A stretch of 64,000 nucleotides of DNA, taken from Sulfurimonas sp. (GTDB taxonomy: Bacteria > Campylobacterota > Campylobacteria > Campylobacterales > Sulfurimonadaceae). The DNA lies in contig NZ_JAPHUF010000016.1 in the NCBI RefSeq assembly GCF_026196735.1, forward strand, positions 1 through 64,000. The letters are read 5' to 3'. A program made the position numbers and the translations under genes. Below, piece by piece: positions 37,701 through 46,437 of the stretch. How positions within the stretch are numbered: the stretch's first letter is position 1; every line of letters starts with the position of its first letter. Below the pieces are notes generated by a model that had not been told where the DNA came from, did not search any database, and saw only the letters and a program-made list of their open reading frames with translations.

Positions 37701-37783
37701 AAACCAAAAGCACTTATTGCAATAAAAAGTACAATAACCAATGTTTTGTATCTTAGAGATAGTTCTATAAGTTTATTTAACAT
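34724..37783 (-). CDS. heavy-metal RND efflux pump (CusA/CzcA family)
   Basis: 1019 residues, the inner-membrane proton-driven pump of a tripartite metal exporter. It starts with a membrane helix, has two large periplasmic domains and twelve helices in the RND layout. The helix-4 block GLAIAVGMIVDGTIVVVENS carries the Asp expected in the proton path of metal-type RND pumps. Met residues in the periplasmic part (for example MRIEELLEGVKAELAVKIYG) could guide Cu/Ag. The metal cannot be decided. It is last of three genes in the order outer-membrane channel, adaptor, pump. Confidence 0.94.
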   Translation of the reverse strand: MLNKLIELSLRYKTLVIVLFIAISAFGLKAYKEIPVDAFPDITPKQVVVYTESPGNSAEDIEKLITYPIESAVSGMAGVKKIMSNSLFGLSYVSVFFEDNMDIYFLRQLMSERLNNIDIPAGWGKPVLGPNTTGLGQVFWYELNDATSKYSLGELREMQDYIVTPLFKSVSGVEEVIGWGGNEKQYDVLIDTKKLQNIGITYDDIVEALQKSNKAAGGQYLEFNREQYLIRGAGLYKSLEDIRNSVIMAGAGQAVTIRDVAEVKAGSAPRFGAVSIDGSESVMGMVLQRSATNAAEVVELLKQKIQTVNTALPDGVTVKTIYDRTEITHKAVSTMTSALFSGIILVTIVLFLFLFEFRSAFIVIVSIPTSLLIAFLLMDYYNVSVNLMSLSGLAIAVGMIVDGTIVVVENSFRKLHDEPDRDKLSVISDAAKEVATPVTFAVLIIAAVFIPLLSLDGLAGKLYSPMALNIVFVMLGSLFVALVLVPVLTFLLLKPTKSSDNAVIKGVKNLYTPILMYALSHAKTLLLGVSALFFVLVFVLTQQGREFMPALNEESIMYRVISIPGTALTQSITTAQEVEKHILKKYPDEVESVLSMIGRSEKGETAQANYMEVLLTLKPGIEDLEALTHKMNEDLEHSFEYVQFVPTQPIAMRIEELLEGVKAELAVKIYGDDQKILDEIAKEITESIADVDGLQRMEVETQLGQAQINITPNYLSLARYGISVEEVMKVIRSGIGEEAVSEKIEGIRRFGIVAKIKDAKLDIDSVKNVTIRSSSGEIVSLKQICDITITQGAAFIKRENLSRYMVLSMEVEGRDVASFVEEANNIIKEKVKTPTGYYIGWAGDFKNMQEATQKLMIIIPITLFLVILLLFTAFNSLSKAMLILINVPFGLIGGIVALIVSGIYLSVSAIIGFLAIFAIAILNGIVLVSFIDEMRLKFPHVDLKIVLKDATLLRLRPVLMTAFTTLFGILPLLFATGVGSEIQYPLSVVITGGIISSTLLTLLILPSTYLLFYKNKPTK

Positions 37784-37792
37784 ATATAATCC

Positions 37793-38935
37793 CTAATGAC
37801 CATGTCCGCCAAGAGATGATTTTAACATCATCGACTTAACATAGTAACTTTTATCACTAACATACTCTTCATTTTCAGCTAATCCATTGACTCCAGCATA
37901 TTCGTTGTCTTTATTTATAATATCAACAACACGAGCTTCATAAGCAACTTCTTCATCCACATGTTCATCTTTAGATTCATGTTCATCATGTTTTTCAGAC
38001 TCATTATGCTTATCTTCTTCATGCTCATCATGCTCTTTGTGTCCTTCTTCCTCTTTTGGCACAAAAACAACCCACTCATTCTTAAAAAATGAAAGTGCAG
38101 ATTTTTTAACAGCTACATGTTTTTCATTTGTATCAATATATAGTTTAGATCCCAGATATGCATTAATATATAAATCATCCGCTTTTTCATCAACACTTGA
38201 AAGTAAAATAATCCTTTGAGTTTTTTCATCTAATGCAGGAAGAATCTGAGTTATATATGTAACAATATCTCTATCGTTGTAATTTACTACAATTTTTTGC
38301 CCCACTTTTACAAGACTTGCATATTCTAAAGGCAGATATGATTTAATATAAAAAGCTTGGCTCTTTACTATTGAAATAATTGGTGTGTCTTCACTTATTA
38401 CGGAGTGTAGAGACTGAAGAAGCTCCGAAACTCTTCCAGAACTATGGGCATACAAAATATACTCAGATGAAGCTTTGTTCAGTGTCTGTGTATTTATACC
38501 TAATGTTTCTAGTTGTGATTGCAGAGTATCTATTTTTGCTGACATAGCATTTTTTTTCATACTCTGTTCATTCAACTCCTGCATTGATGTCATACCTTTA
38601 TCGTATAGCTTTTTTGTAGCAGAGTAATTATTGCCAAGTGCTAAAAACTGCTCTTTTAATGAGATATATTGTGCTGTCATTTGAGAGAGCTTTATAGAAT
38701 TAATCAAAGCAATTTTTTGATTGTTCTTAACCATTGAACCTGGTTCAACATAGTATTTTTCTATGTGCCCGCTAAGTAAAGACATGATAGACTGTTGAGC
38801 ATTTGAGAGTTGAATAACTTTTGAGTTCAACTCTATAGATTTTGAAAAAGTACGGACTTTAGCATACTCAACCGGTATATCTAAAGCGTGCATAAAAGGG
38901 CTTAAAAGCAGTACTGTCAATATTAGTTTATTCAT
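37793..38935 (-). CDS. metal RND periplasmic adaptor with His/Asp-rich loop
   Basis: 380 residues from the ATG at 38935, which has AAGGAA upstream and starts a signal peptide (MNKLILTVLLLSPFMHA); a longer frame to 38971 adds 12 unlikely residues. It has a coiled-coil hairpin around 80-150 flanked by lipoyl-like halves, then beta-barrel. A His/Glu/Asp-rich segment (EGHKEHDEHEEDKHNE and on to about residue 330) probably binds metal ions, and the tail ends GGHGH. The start overlaps the stop of the outer-membrane channel gene by 8 bases. Confidence 0.92.
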   Translation of the reverse strand: MNKLILTVLLLSPFMHALDIPVEYAKVRTFSKSIELNSKVIQLSNAQQSIMSLLSGHIEKYYVEPGSMVKNNQKIALINSIKLSQMTAQYISLKEQFLALGNNYSATKKLYDKGMTSMQELNEQSMKKNAMSAKIDTLQSQLETLGINTQTLNKASSEYILYAHSSGRVSELLQSLHSVISEDTPIISIVKSQAFYIKSYLPLEYASLVKVGQKIVVNYNDRDIVTYITQILPALDEKTQRIILLSSVDEKADDLYINAYLGSKLYIDTNEKHVAVKKSALSFFKNEWVVFVPKEEEGHKEHDEHEEDKHNESEKHDEHESKDEHVDEEVAYEARVVDIINKDNEYAGVNGLAENEEYVSDKSYYVKSMMLKSSLGGHGH

Positions 38936-40097
38936 TATAATTTCCTTGAAGGTAGTTTCTGTTGATTGCATTTTGATTCAATGCTGTTTTTATTTTAATA
39001 AGAGATTCTTTTGTTGATATAACTCTATTTTTTATATCTTCAAGTTCTAATAAGTTGATATTTGAAATTTTATATCCCTCTTCAAACATCTTTAACAGCT
39101 CTAATTCTTTTTTTAATATATTCTCATTTTGAACACTTAGTTTTTTCAAAGAAAAATACTCTTTTTGAAGTTTTGTGTTCTCAATCTCAACACGAGTTTT
39201 TTCATTTTTAACTAATAACTCTGAGCGGGATGCCTGCAAGTTTGCGATTCTTCTCTCTTGTGATTTTTGATTGAAAATCACTAATGGAAAACTAAGCCCG
39301 ACTCTTATGATATCTTGTTCGGGTTCGCTTTCATACTCTGTAAAGAGGTTCATCCACTCTAGTTTGTTTGAATTTACCTTTGCCTCTGAAAGTGCTATAT
39401 CTTGTTCAGATATCAATATATTAATATCTAGATTTTTTAACTCTTCATAGTTTTGTGCAGAGGTAAAGGTATAATCAACATCAAGATTCAGCTCTTCATT
39501 CATACCAGCAAACTTCAGCAAATCATAGTAACTTTTTATCGAAGCTAACTGCAGTGTTTCATTTGCAACTTCTATCATCTCATAAGCTATTTGAGCTTTT
39601 AGCATTACACCTCTTGAAATTGTACCGCTGTCATAGCGAGCTTTGGAAATATCATATATTTTTTTAGCAATGCTTAGCTCTTCATCTCCTAAACTCAAAA
39701 GCATTTTTTGCTGTGAGTATTGTGTATACAAGAGGGACAATCCTCTTATAAAAAGTGCCTTTTTCTTGGCATAACCGATATGTGCTCTTTTAGTCGTAGC
39801 CTCCGATAAGGTTTTCTTGTCATCTGCTATTCCCCATAGACGAACTGGCTGAGTATAGTTAATGCGATATCCATTGTCCCTACTTCCACTCTCAGGTTTA
39901 AAATCTGCATACTCCAATTCAAGAGTAGGGTTTTCATATCTAAGTAATAGTGACGCTTCTTCTTTTGCTTCATCAATATCTAAAGATGAAGACTTTAAAT
40001 ATGGGCTGTTTTTAATGGCCTTTTGTAAAAAAATATCAAAATTTACTGCATAAATAGGTGCACACAGAAATAAAGACATAAGTATGTTTTTCAACAT
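38928..40097 (-). CDS. TolC/CusC-family outer-membrane efflux protein
   Basis: 389 residues with a signal peptide (about 1-17), then two similar halves rich in long amphipathic helices with coiled-coil heptads, as in TolC-type channels (PTLELEYADF near residue 59, RYDSGTISRGVMLKAQIAYE in the first half). It completes the metal exporter with the adaptor and pump encoded downstream. It is first in the operon after the small exported protein gene at 40151. Confidence 0.92.
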   Translation of the reverse strand: MLKNILMSLFLCAPIYAVNFDIFLQKAIKNSPYLKSSSLDIDEAKEEASLLLRYENPTLELEYADFKPESGSRDNGYRINYTQPVRLWGIADDKKTLSEATTKRAHIGYAKKKALFIRGLSLLYTQYSQQKMLLSLGDEELSIAKKIYDISKARYDSGTISRGVMLKAQIAYEMIEVANETLQLASIKSYYDLLKFAGMNEELNLDVDYTFTSAQNYEELKNLDINILISEQDIALSEAKVNSNKLEWMNLFTEYESEPEQDIIRVGLSFPLVIFNQKSQERRIANLQASRSELLVKNEKTRVEIENTKLQKEYFSLKKLSVQNENILKKELELLKMFEEGYKISNINLLELEDIKNRVISTKESLIKIKTALNQNAINRNYLQGNYNE

Positions 40098-40150
40098 AAC
40101 TATCCTTTTGTAAATAAAAATTTGGTATTAATATAGGTTGAGAAAAGGAG

Positions 40151-40462
40151 TTATACTATTGGCGGTTTTAAGAAATCAAGACTTGCTTTAAAGTCGTAAC
40201 TATCGTGTTTAAAAAATATAGTGAAATCAAGCTGTTTAACGCAGCTAAAAACATTGTTCTGAGTTAAGATATACGGTGAATGATATTCAAAGTGTATCTC
40301 ACATAAATCCCCATGGTCACTCGGTGATTCTAATTCTAAAACATACTCACTTGCACTGCAGTGATCATCATCATAAATAGCAAATAGATACTCATGAATA
40401 ATAGAAAAGCTCATAACAAACAGTAGTGCCAAAAAGATGATGTTTTGTCGTTTCATTAGCAA
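40151..40462 (-). CDS. small exported protein upstream of the metal efflux operon
   Basis: 103 residues with a signal peptide or anchor (about 3-27) and three Cys (Cys in DDDHCSASE, GDLCEIHFEYH, FSCVKQLD) plus several His and Asp. No family recognised. TTG at 40462 has AGGA at good spacing; ATG at 40456 is the alternative. It is co-oriented with the efflux genes 53 bp downstream. Its Asp/His/Cys-rich middle suggests metal contact, but this is inference. Confidence 0.6.
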   Translation of the reverse strand: MLMKRQNIIFLALLFVMSFSIIHEYLFAIYDDDHCSASEYVLELESPSDHGDLCEIHFEYHSPYILTQNNVFSCVKQLDFTIFFKHDSYDFKASLDFLKPPIV

Positions 40463-40573
40463 TATTGTATCCTAACTCAGTATACTAATACTTAAACATG
40501 AAAATTTATATATAATTCTATGAAATTATTTACAAATTTAAATATATTATTAAAAATATAAGTTCTTTATAGA

Positions 40574-40579
40574 TATAAT
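40574..40579 (+). promoter_or_regulatory. -10 box for the DUF2062 gene
   Basis: TATAAT at 40574-40579 within the 134-bp divergent region. It leaves a very short leader to the ATG at 40597 (or 40609). Confidence 0.4.
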
Positions 40580-40596
40580 CTTTACACTTTGTAATA

Positions 40597-41103
40597 ATGG
40601 TATACATAATGATAAGAAAAACTCTTAAAAAAACAAGTAAACATCATAAATTAAAAGACTTTATAAAAAAATATAAAATTCCGCCGGAGTATCTCTCTAC
40701 TAGCAGAAGAATGGTATCAAAAGCTATTTTCATAGGTCTCCTTATTGCTTTTATACCGATGCCGATGCAGATGCTGGCAGTTATCGCCGTTATACCTTTT
40801 AGCAAGTTTAATGTTCCTATTGCTCTGGCAATGTGCTGGTTAAGCAACCCTTTTACCATGCCGGCAATGTATTATATGGAGTATCTCACCGGAAGTTATA
40901 TTTTAGGCATGGATACAACTCCCGTAGTTATGACGATGGATTGGTTTAGTGAAAACATTGGAAATATATTTATTCCTCTGTACACTGGAGCAGTTTTTTA
41001 TTCAGTAGTCGTCTCATCCTTAGCTTATTACCTAGTAAATCGCTTTTGGATATCTTCAGTCCATAGAGATAAAAAACTTCACCGCCACCATAGAAACAAA
41101 TAA
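40597..41103 (+). CDS. DUF2062 membrane protein
   Basis: 168 residues. The two-helix DUF2062 core is clear: a basic N-terminus, SKAIFIGLLIAFIPMPMQML, FNVPIALAMCWLSNPFTMPAMYY and a last helix around 125-150. In other bacteria such proteins are often next to or fused with glycan enzymes, but their function is unsettled. Start is ATG at 40597 or 40609; neither has a clear ribosome site. The tail is His/Lys/Arg-rich (HRDKKLHRHHRNK). Confidence 0.82.
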   Translation: MVYIMIRKTLKKTSKHHKLKDFIKKYKIPPEYLSTSRRMVSKAIFIGLLIAFIPMPMQMLAVIAVIPFSKFNVPIALAMCWLSNPFTMPAMYYMEYLTGSYILGMDTTPVVMTMDWFSENIGNIFIPLYTGAVFYSVVVSSLAYYLVNRFWISSVHRDKKLHRHHRNK

Positions 41104-41116
41104 TTAAACTCAGTAA

Positions 41117-41194
41117 TTAAGTCTTATATATCTCTACTCTATCGCGTCCATTATTTTTCGCCGTATATAACGCATTATCAGCAAAATTATGCAT
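41117..41194 (-). pseudogene. 3' remnant of a GGDEF (diguanylate cyclase) gene
   Basis: The reverse strand encodes MHNFADNALYTAKNNGRDR followed by VEIYKT and a stop. This is the invariant C-terminal end of GGDEF domains (compare ADKALYEAKQTGKNRV in the intact cyclase at 27970-28821). Nothing upstream continues the domain: the frame runs straight into lgt. It is the scar of a deletion that removed the rest of a cyclase gene. Confidence 0.75.
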
Positions 41195-42023
41195 TATTTT
41201 TTGATTTTATATTTTTACTTTTGCCATAAAAATAAAACCAGGCTATTAAAGCTGCCGCGCTCATACCTAGACTTAGAACCTGTCCGAAGGTAATTGCATC
41301 ACAGCATATATAACCTATTTGAACATCTGGAGCACGCCAAATCTCTGCAATGGCTCTAAAAATTCCATAACTGATAGCGTAAACTAAAATCAGTTCTCCG
41401 CTGAATCTTTGATAGTTTCTATAGATATAAACAACTATAAATACACCAATGCCTTCTAAAATGGCTTCATAAAGCTGTGAGGGATGCCTTAACACTCCAT
41501 CAACTAAAATTCCCCATGGCACATCAGTCTCTCGTCCGATAAGCTCTTGGTTTAAAAAGTTTCCTATACGGCCAAATACAAAGGCTAAAGGCACGCTTAT
41601 CGCAACAAGGTCCATTATCTTGCCTAGTGCTATTTTATGCTTTTTAGTGTACATGTAAGTAGCAATTAGAAAACCTAAAACAGCGCCATGATAACTCATA
41701 CCTCGTATGCCTACAAATTCGCCGTTTTGAAATGGGTTAAATATCTGCCAAGGATGCGAAAGATAGTAAAATGTTTGGGTGTCGTAAAAAAGAATGTATC
41801 CTAGTCTTGCACCGAGTATTACACCTATCTCTACATATATAAAGTAACTGTCGACTTCTTCGCCTTTAAAGTCTAGCTTATCTCTTTTAATAAAGTACTT
41901 TCCGATATACAAAGCACTCACAAGAGCTAAAACATACATAATGCCATACCAATGAACCGGTATAGAAAAGAGACTAAAAGCTATCGGATCAAATGTTTCA
42001 TATATATTGTTCCATGATGACAT
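41187..42023 (-). CDS. lgt: prolipoprotein diacylglyceryl transferase
   Basis: 278 residues with about seven membrane helices. It has the Lgt signature GRIGNFLNQELIGRETDVPWG and the catalytic-region motif RGMSYHGAVLGF. It attaches diacylglycerol from phosphatidylglycerol to the lipobox Cys of prolipoproteins, the first step of lipoprotein maturation. The last residues (KSKNNA) are read through the start of the GGDEF remnant, so the C-terminus has probably been altered by that deletion; the end is cytoplasmic and variable in the family. The stop of the next gene is 9 bp upstream. Confidence 0.95.
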   Translation of the reverse strand: MSSWNNIYETFDPIAFSLFSIPVHWYGIMYVLALVSALYIGKYFIKRDKLDFKGEEVDSYFIYVEIGVILGARLGYILFYDTQTFYYLSHPWQIFNPFQNGEFVGIRGMSYHGAVLGFLIATYMYTKKHKIALGKIMDLVAISVPLAFVFGRIGNFLNQELIGRETDVPWGILVDGVLRHPSQLYEAILEGIGVFIVVYIYRNYQRFSGELILVYAISYGIFRAIAEIWRAPDVQIGYICCDAITFGQVLSLGMSAAALIAWFYFYGKSKNIKSKNNA

Positions 42024-42032
42024 GTAGGTTTA

Positions 42033-43313
42033 TTATCTCAGCGCTTCAGCGATAAGTTCAATAGGATTTTTAAACAATGCCTTAGCGTCTGTATATCCAA
42101 GTGAAGAGTTTATCTGCATTCTACAAGCACTACACTCAGAGCTTACAACATCCGCTTTTGTTTTATTTATCATTGCAGCTTTTGGAATACCGGCTGCTTT
42201 AGCAAAATGATACTTCTCGCTCTGCATGGTCACACCGCCAAATCCACAACAACTATTTGGATCACTCATCTCTTTTATATCGTAATTTTTACTTATAAGA
42301 TTTCTAGGCTCCATAAAGATTCCCTGCATCTTTCTTGCATGACAAGGGTCATGATAGGTAACAATTTTTGTATCTTTTTTCTTTGAAGCTAAAAGTTCTT
42401 CAAGCCCGGTATGATGCTGCAGCCACTCGGTAGCCATAAAGATTTTGTCTCTAATTGCTATAGCTCTTTCTTTCCACTCAGGCTGGTCGTGAAAATAGTG
42501 TTCATAATCAATTTTGAGCATTGCGCTACATGTAGCTTCTGGAACTATTATAGCCTCGACATCTTTTGAAAAACTCTCAAAGTACTCGATATTGAACTTG
42601 GCATTATAATCAACAGTGTAAAAATCACCTGTAAAGTAAGCAGGTGCAGAACAACACTTTTGATCTTTTGCCAAAAATGCATCTATTTCTAAATGTTCTA
42701 AAATCTCTAAAAGTGAATTTCCGACATCTACATAGTTGTAGTTGCCTAAACATCCTATAAATATAGCCACTTTTCTTTTTCCGCCATTATTTATATTTTC
42801 TACATGTGAGTTTAAAAATGATGTTTTTCTAAGACTTGGAAGTACTCTGTCTGCTTTTAACATCGGTAGATTAAATCTAGCATTCATTGAATCCGCATCT
42901 GCTTTGATTTTAAATCCGCATGTCTGAAACACCCAACCAAGCTTAAAAGCCAAATCATTCATCCAGCGATGACGAAGAAGCATAAAGAAGAGTCTCTTAT
43001 ACCAAGCAATACCAAACTTTTTAGCAATATCTGAGCGGACTTGTTCTATGACCATATCTGTAGGAAGAGACTTTGGACAAACTTCAACACAAGCAGTACA
43101 TAAAAAACAGCTCTCAAATATATCTTTTGCGTTTTGATCTAACTCTAGATTTCCTCGCTGATAAGCTCCCAAAAGGTCTAAAAAACCACGAGGAGATGTT
43201 ACCTCATCAGCATTTACATTATGGATGGTACAGACTGGTATACATTTTCCACACTTAATGCAATCATCTGTTATATTTGCATAATCAAAAATATCCTGGG
43301 GCGTTTTACTCAA
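42033..43313 (-). CDS. Fe-S oxidoreductase subunit (GlcF / LutA-like, two CCG domains)
   Basis: 426 residues: two ferredoxin-type 4Fe-4S clusters (CIKCGKCIPVC and CFLCTACVEVC with CP), then two cysteine-rich CCG domains (CCSAPAYF and CCGFGGV, with the CHARKMQG motif between). This is the layout of glycolate-oxidase iron-sulfur subunits and heterodisulfide-reductase-D-like proteins, which carry electrons from 2-hydroxyacids or thiols to quinones. No flavoprotein partner lies next to it. hemN is 3 bp upstream. Confidence 0.88.
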   Translation of the reverse strand: MSKTPQDIFDYANITDDCIKCGKCIPVCTIHNVNADEVTSPRGFLDLLGAYQRGNLELDQNAKDIFESCFLCTACVEVCPKSLPTDMVIEQVRSDIAKKFGIAWYKRLFFMLLRHRWMNDLAFKLGWVFQTCGFKIKADADSMNARFNLPMLKADRVLPSLRKTSFLNSHVENINNGGKRKVAIFIGCLGNYNYVDVGNSLLEILEHLEIDAFLAKDQKCCSAPAYFTGDFYTVDYNAKFNIEYFESFSKDVEAIIVPEATCSAMLKIDYEHYFHDQPEWKERAIAIRDKIFMATEWLQHHTGLEELLASKKKDTKIVTYHDPCHARKMQGIFMEPRNLISKNYDIKEMSDPNSCCGFGGVTMQSEKYHFAKAAGIPKAAMINKTKADVVSSECSACRMQINSSLGYTDAKALFKNPIELIAEALR

Positions 43314-43316
43314 TGT

Positions 43317-44684
43317 TTATACCGTTTTAGAAAATGTTTTAGAACTTGCCGCGTGTTTTTTCATATATGCATCAAATGGCATTGCAATATTTCTAATAAG
43401 CAGAGTTCCTGTTTCGCTACACTCTATAAAATCATCATTCATAGTTAACAGTTCTTCCTCGGCAAAAGGTTTAAGTGCTTCAATCGCATCTGCAAAATAT
43501 GTTTTAAACTCTACATTATAAAGTTTCTCAAATCTTTTTATATCAAGCTTGAAGTTGCTCATAAGCTCCATGATTACATACTGACGGATTAAATCATCTT
43601 CATTTAAAGATATTCCCCTCTCAAAAGGTAATTTATCCGCATCGATAGCAGCCTCATACTCTTTCATGTCTTTATGATTTTGAGCATAATAATCAACACC
43701 TTCACCGATAGAAGTCAGACCTACTCCAATCAAATCAGCTCCACCTTTTGTAGTATAACCTTGAAAATTTCTATGAAGTTCACCCTTTTCTATCGCTTGA
43801 AATAGTTCATCTTCAGGTTTTGCAAAGTGATCCATACCAATCATCTTATAGCCGTTTGAAGTTAAAAAATCGATTGTATACTGCATAATTTGAAGTTTTT
43901 CATCTGGAAGAGGAAGAGTTGTCTCATCAATCTTACGCATTGTCTTTTTCAACCAAGGAACATGTGCATAGTTAAATATTGCAAATCTGTCCGGATTTAG
44001 TGTCAGAGAAAGAGCTAAAGTCTCTTTAAAAGTCTCTAATGTTTGAAATGGAAGTCCATAAATAAGGTCAACATTTACAGAGACCATATTATATTTTCTT
44101 GCCAAATCCATTGCATCCTTTGAGATGCCATACGGTTGAATTCTATGAACCGCTTGCTGAACTTTTTCGTTGAAATCTTGCAGACCAAAACTTACACGGT
44201 TAAATCCAGACTCGCTCATAACACGCATCTGATCTTCATCTATATGACGAGGATCTATTTCACAACTAATCTCCGCACCATCTACAAAATTTGGAAAAAA
44301 TGATTTAATCTCATCTATAACCTCTTTTAATTGAGAAGCACTAAAAAATGTCGGTGTACCGCCACCAAAATGCATCTGAATAACATCTCGCTTACAATCT
44401 ACATGTGAAGAAAGTATTTTCAGCTCTCTTTTTAAATACTCCATATAACGAAGCATTTTGTCTTCTTTAGAAGTGAAAACAACATTACATCCGCAAAAAT
44501 AACATGCATTTTTACAAAAAGGCAGGTGGAAATACAGACTAAGTGGTCGAGAAGAGTCTTGAGACTCTAGCTTTTGTATATACTCATCGTATCCAAACGA
44601 GTCACTAAATTCTAGTGCTGTTGGGTAACTCGTATAACGAGGTCCTGGTTTTGAGTACTTTGTAAATTTTGCAAAATCTAACAT
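43317..44684 (-). CDS. hemN: oxygen-independent coproporphyrinogen III oxidase
   Basis: 455 residues, a radical-SAM enzyme of anaerobic haem synthesis that decarboxylates coproporphyrinogen III. The radical-SAM Cys are Cys57, Cys61 and Cys64 (FCKNACYFC), followed by the additional Cys66 of HemN. GGGTPTFFS, the DLIYGLPFQT block and the C-terminal HemN domain (GYTTKGGADLIGVGLTSIG) support genuine HemN rather than a haem chaperone. It seems to start a short operon with the Fe-S protein and lgt. Confidence 0.95.
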   Translation of the reverse strand: MLDFAKFTKYSKPGPRYTSYPTALEFSDSFGYDEYIQKLESQDSSRPLSLYFHLPFCKNACYFCGCNVVFTSKEDKMLRYMEYLKRELKILSSHVDCKRDVIQMHFGGGTPTFFSASQLKEVIDEIKSFFPNFVDGAEISCEIDPRHIDEDQMRVMSESGFNRVSFGLQDFNEKVQQAVHRIQPYGISKDAMDLARKYNMVSVNVDLIYGLPFQTLETFKETLALSLTLNPDRFAIFNYAHVPWLKKTMRKIDETTLPLPDEKLQIMQYTIDFLTSNGYKMIGMDHFAKPEDELFQAIEKGELHRNFQGYTTKGGADLIGVGLTSIGEGVDYYAQNHKDMKEYEAAIDADKLPFERGISLNEDDLIRQYVIMELMSNFKLDIKRFEKLYNVEFKTYFADAIEALKPFAEEELLTMNDDFIECSETGTLLIRNIAMPFDAYMKKHAASSKTFSKTV

Positions 44685-44753
44685 ATTAATAGTCCATTTT
44701 TTATATAGTTACCGCGATTATCTCTAAAAAGAGTTGAAATACTCATAAAGTTT

Positions 44754-45761
44754 TTATTTAATTATCCCTAAATCTTTAAATGTAATAATTTTACTTTGGT
44801 CTGTACTATTATAATATTCCCTTAAAAAGTTATCAAAATACTCTTTATTATTACTATTTTCAGGAATCTTAATGACATTTATTTGACTATCTTCATAAAC
44901 CATGCCTAATGTTGTTAAAGCTGTCGAAGAAAATGACATTATATGCATAGGGTATATTTTTTCCTCTAAAAGATACATCTCAATTGACTTATTTAAATTA
45001 TTCACTTCAAATAGAGGATTATCTATAGAGGCTATCGTTTGTTTGAGTTTTTCAGATTCTGACCTATGTGGAATATATACAATTTTTTTTTGATACATTT
45101 TGATGATATTTTCTAAAACTTTTTTATACATTTGAACATCAATTACATTCACATCATCTAAAGGTTGCCCTATGAAGTATATTACACTGGTGTCTTTTTT
45201 CGCATCTTTTAAATATTTTCTTTTTAAATAATTCAAGTTGTTTTTCACAACTTCTATCCCATGTACCGGTTTTAAATCAAAATAAGTATACAAATTAACT
45301 TTATCTCTAACCTTGATTTTCAATCCTGCAAATAAAAATCTAAGTTCCCTAAAATTATACTTATTGTACTTATCATGTATAATAAACTTATTATAATATT
45401 TCATAGTTACAGTGCCATCATCTAAAAGAAAAACCTTTTCTTTTTTTGTGTTAGCTACAACTATTTTGTAAAATATTCCAAGCTCTCCAATAAAAATATT
45501 CTTATAGTTATGTTTTTTTAAAGCTCTTATTATTTTTACATATCTAAAAAATTTCGACTTAAAAGATTCCTCTATATGAATTATTTGTTCCCATTTTCCG
45601 AGGCTTAATAATTTCTTCATTTGTTGCGTATTGCTATCAGAGCGATTATACACCGGAACTACTATGTTATTCTCTAAATTAAAATGCTCTATTGCATCCA
45701 GTGCATTAATTATCTGTAGTGGTGATCTCAATATAAATAAATTTTTTAAATTATTTTTCAT
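44754..45761 (-). CDS. polysialyltransferase-like glycosyltransferase
   Basis: 335 residues. The N-terminal FILRSPLQIINALDAIEHF and three motifs resemble bacterial sialyl- and polysialyltransferases: an acidic DDG (114-116, FLLDDGTV), a Pro-His-Arg motif in VYIPHRSESEK (231-233, where His-Pro is more usual) and a Ser-rich SFSSTAL (276-282). Such enzymes use CMP-linked nonulosonic acids as donors. It is the last gene of the legionaminate operon and overlaps the cytidylyltransferase gene by 11 bases. It is therefore the best candidate for transferring legionaminic acid to a surface glycan. Family assignment is by motif only. Confidence 0.7.
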   Translation of the reverse strand: MKNNLKNLFILRSPLQIINALDAIEHFNLENNIVVPVYNRSDSNTQQMKKLLSLGKWEQIIHIEESFKSKFFRYVKIIRALKKHNYKNIFIGELGIFYKIVVANTKKEKVFLLDDGTVTMKYYNKFIIHDKYNKYNFRELRFLFAGLKIKVRDKVNLYTYFDLKPVHGIEVVKNNLNYLKRKYLKDAKKDTSVIYFIGQPLDDVNVIDVQMYKKVLENIIKMYQKKIVYIPHRSESEKLKQTIASIDNPLFEVNNLNKSIEMYLLEEKIYPMHIMSFSSTALTTLGMVYEDSQINVIKIPENSNNKEYFDNFLREYYNSTDQSKIITFKDLGIIK

Positions 45762-46437
45762 TTAACATTACTTTTGCGATCTCAAAATCAATCTCTTCAT
45801 CAATATCAATAGAACTTTTTCTATCCATATTGTACGCATATATATCATTTTTTATGTAAAATGATTTTTCTTTTAATAATTTATCAGTTTTACAGATATA
45901 TATAGCACCGTTTAGTCTATAGTAAGTATCTAAATCTTGGCTTCTTTTATTTAAAACTTCATCTCTTAAAAATCCGCTCATACTCATATCTTCTGACAGA
46001 GTATTTGACCAAAGAGGAGAATGATCCATTTCACATATTGATACAATTGCATCAGCCTTTTTAGTCTCTAGTAATTTTATTGCTTCATCAATATGCACTT
46101 CATTTCTCAATGGTGATGTAGGTTGTAGCAATACAATGTAGTCATAATCATCAAAGCTATTAATTGTATGCTCAACCGCATCAAAACTAGTAGCTTTATC
46201 AGTGGCAAGTTCATATGGTCTTTTTATGATTTGTGCACCAAACTTTGTTGCTATATTTAATATTTCATCATTATCGCTTGTAACAACGACTTTATCTATA
46301 AATTTACTTTTTAATCCAGCATCTATAGTCCAAGCTATAAGCGGCTTTCCTGCTAAATCTAAAATATTTTTTCTAGGCAGTCTTTTGCTCCCACCTCGCG
46401 CAGGGATAATTGCTAAAAAAGTTTTATCTTTATACAT
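45751..46437 (-). CDS. legF: CMP-nonulosonate cytidylyltransferase (NeuA/LegF type)
   Basis: 228 residues. N-terminal IPARGGSKRLPRKNI is the CTP-binding signature; LLQPTSPLRNEVHI and DRKSSIDIDEEIDFEIA match CMP-sialic/legionaminic acid synthetases. It activates the nine-carbon sugar with CTP for transfer. It overlaps the downstream transferase gene by 11 bases and shares a base with the upstream gene. Substrate choice (legionaminic rather than neuraminic or pseudaminic acid) follows from the LegB/LegC/PtmE genes of the operon. Confidence 0.9.
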   Translation of the reverse strand: MYKDKTFLAIIPARGGSKRLPRKNILDLAGKPLIAWTIDAGLKSKFIDKVVVTSDNDEILNIATKFGAQIIKRPYELATDKATSFDAVEHTINSFDDYDYIVLLQPTSPLRNEVHIDEAIKLLETKKADAIVSICEMDHSPLWSNTLSEDMSMSGFLRDEVLNKRSQDLDTYYRLNGAIYICKTDKLLKEKSFYIKNDIYAYNMDRKSSIDIDEEIDFEIAKVMLNEK

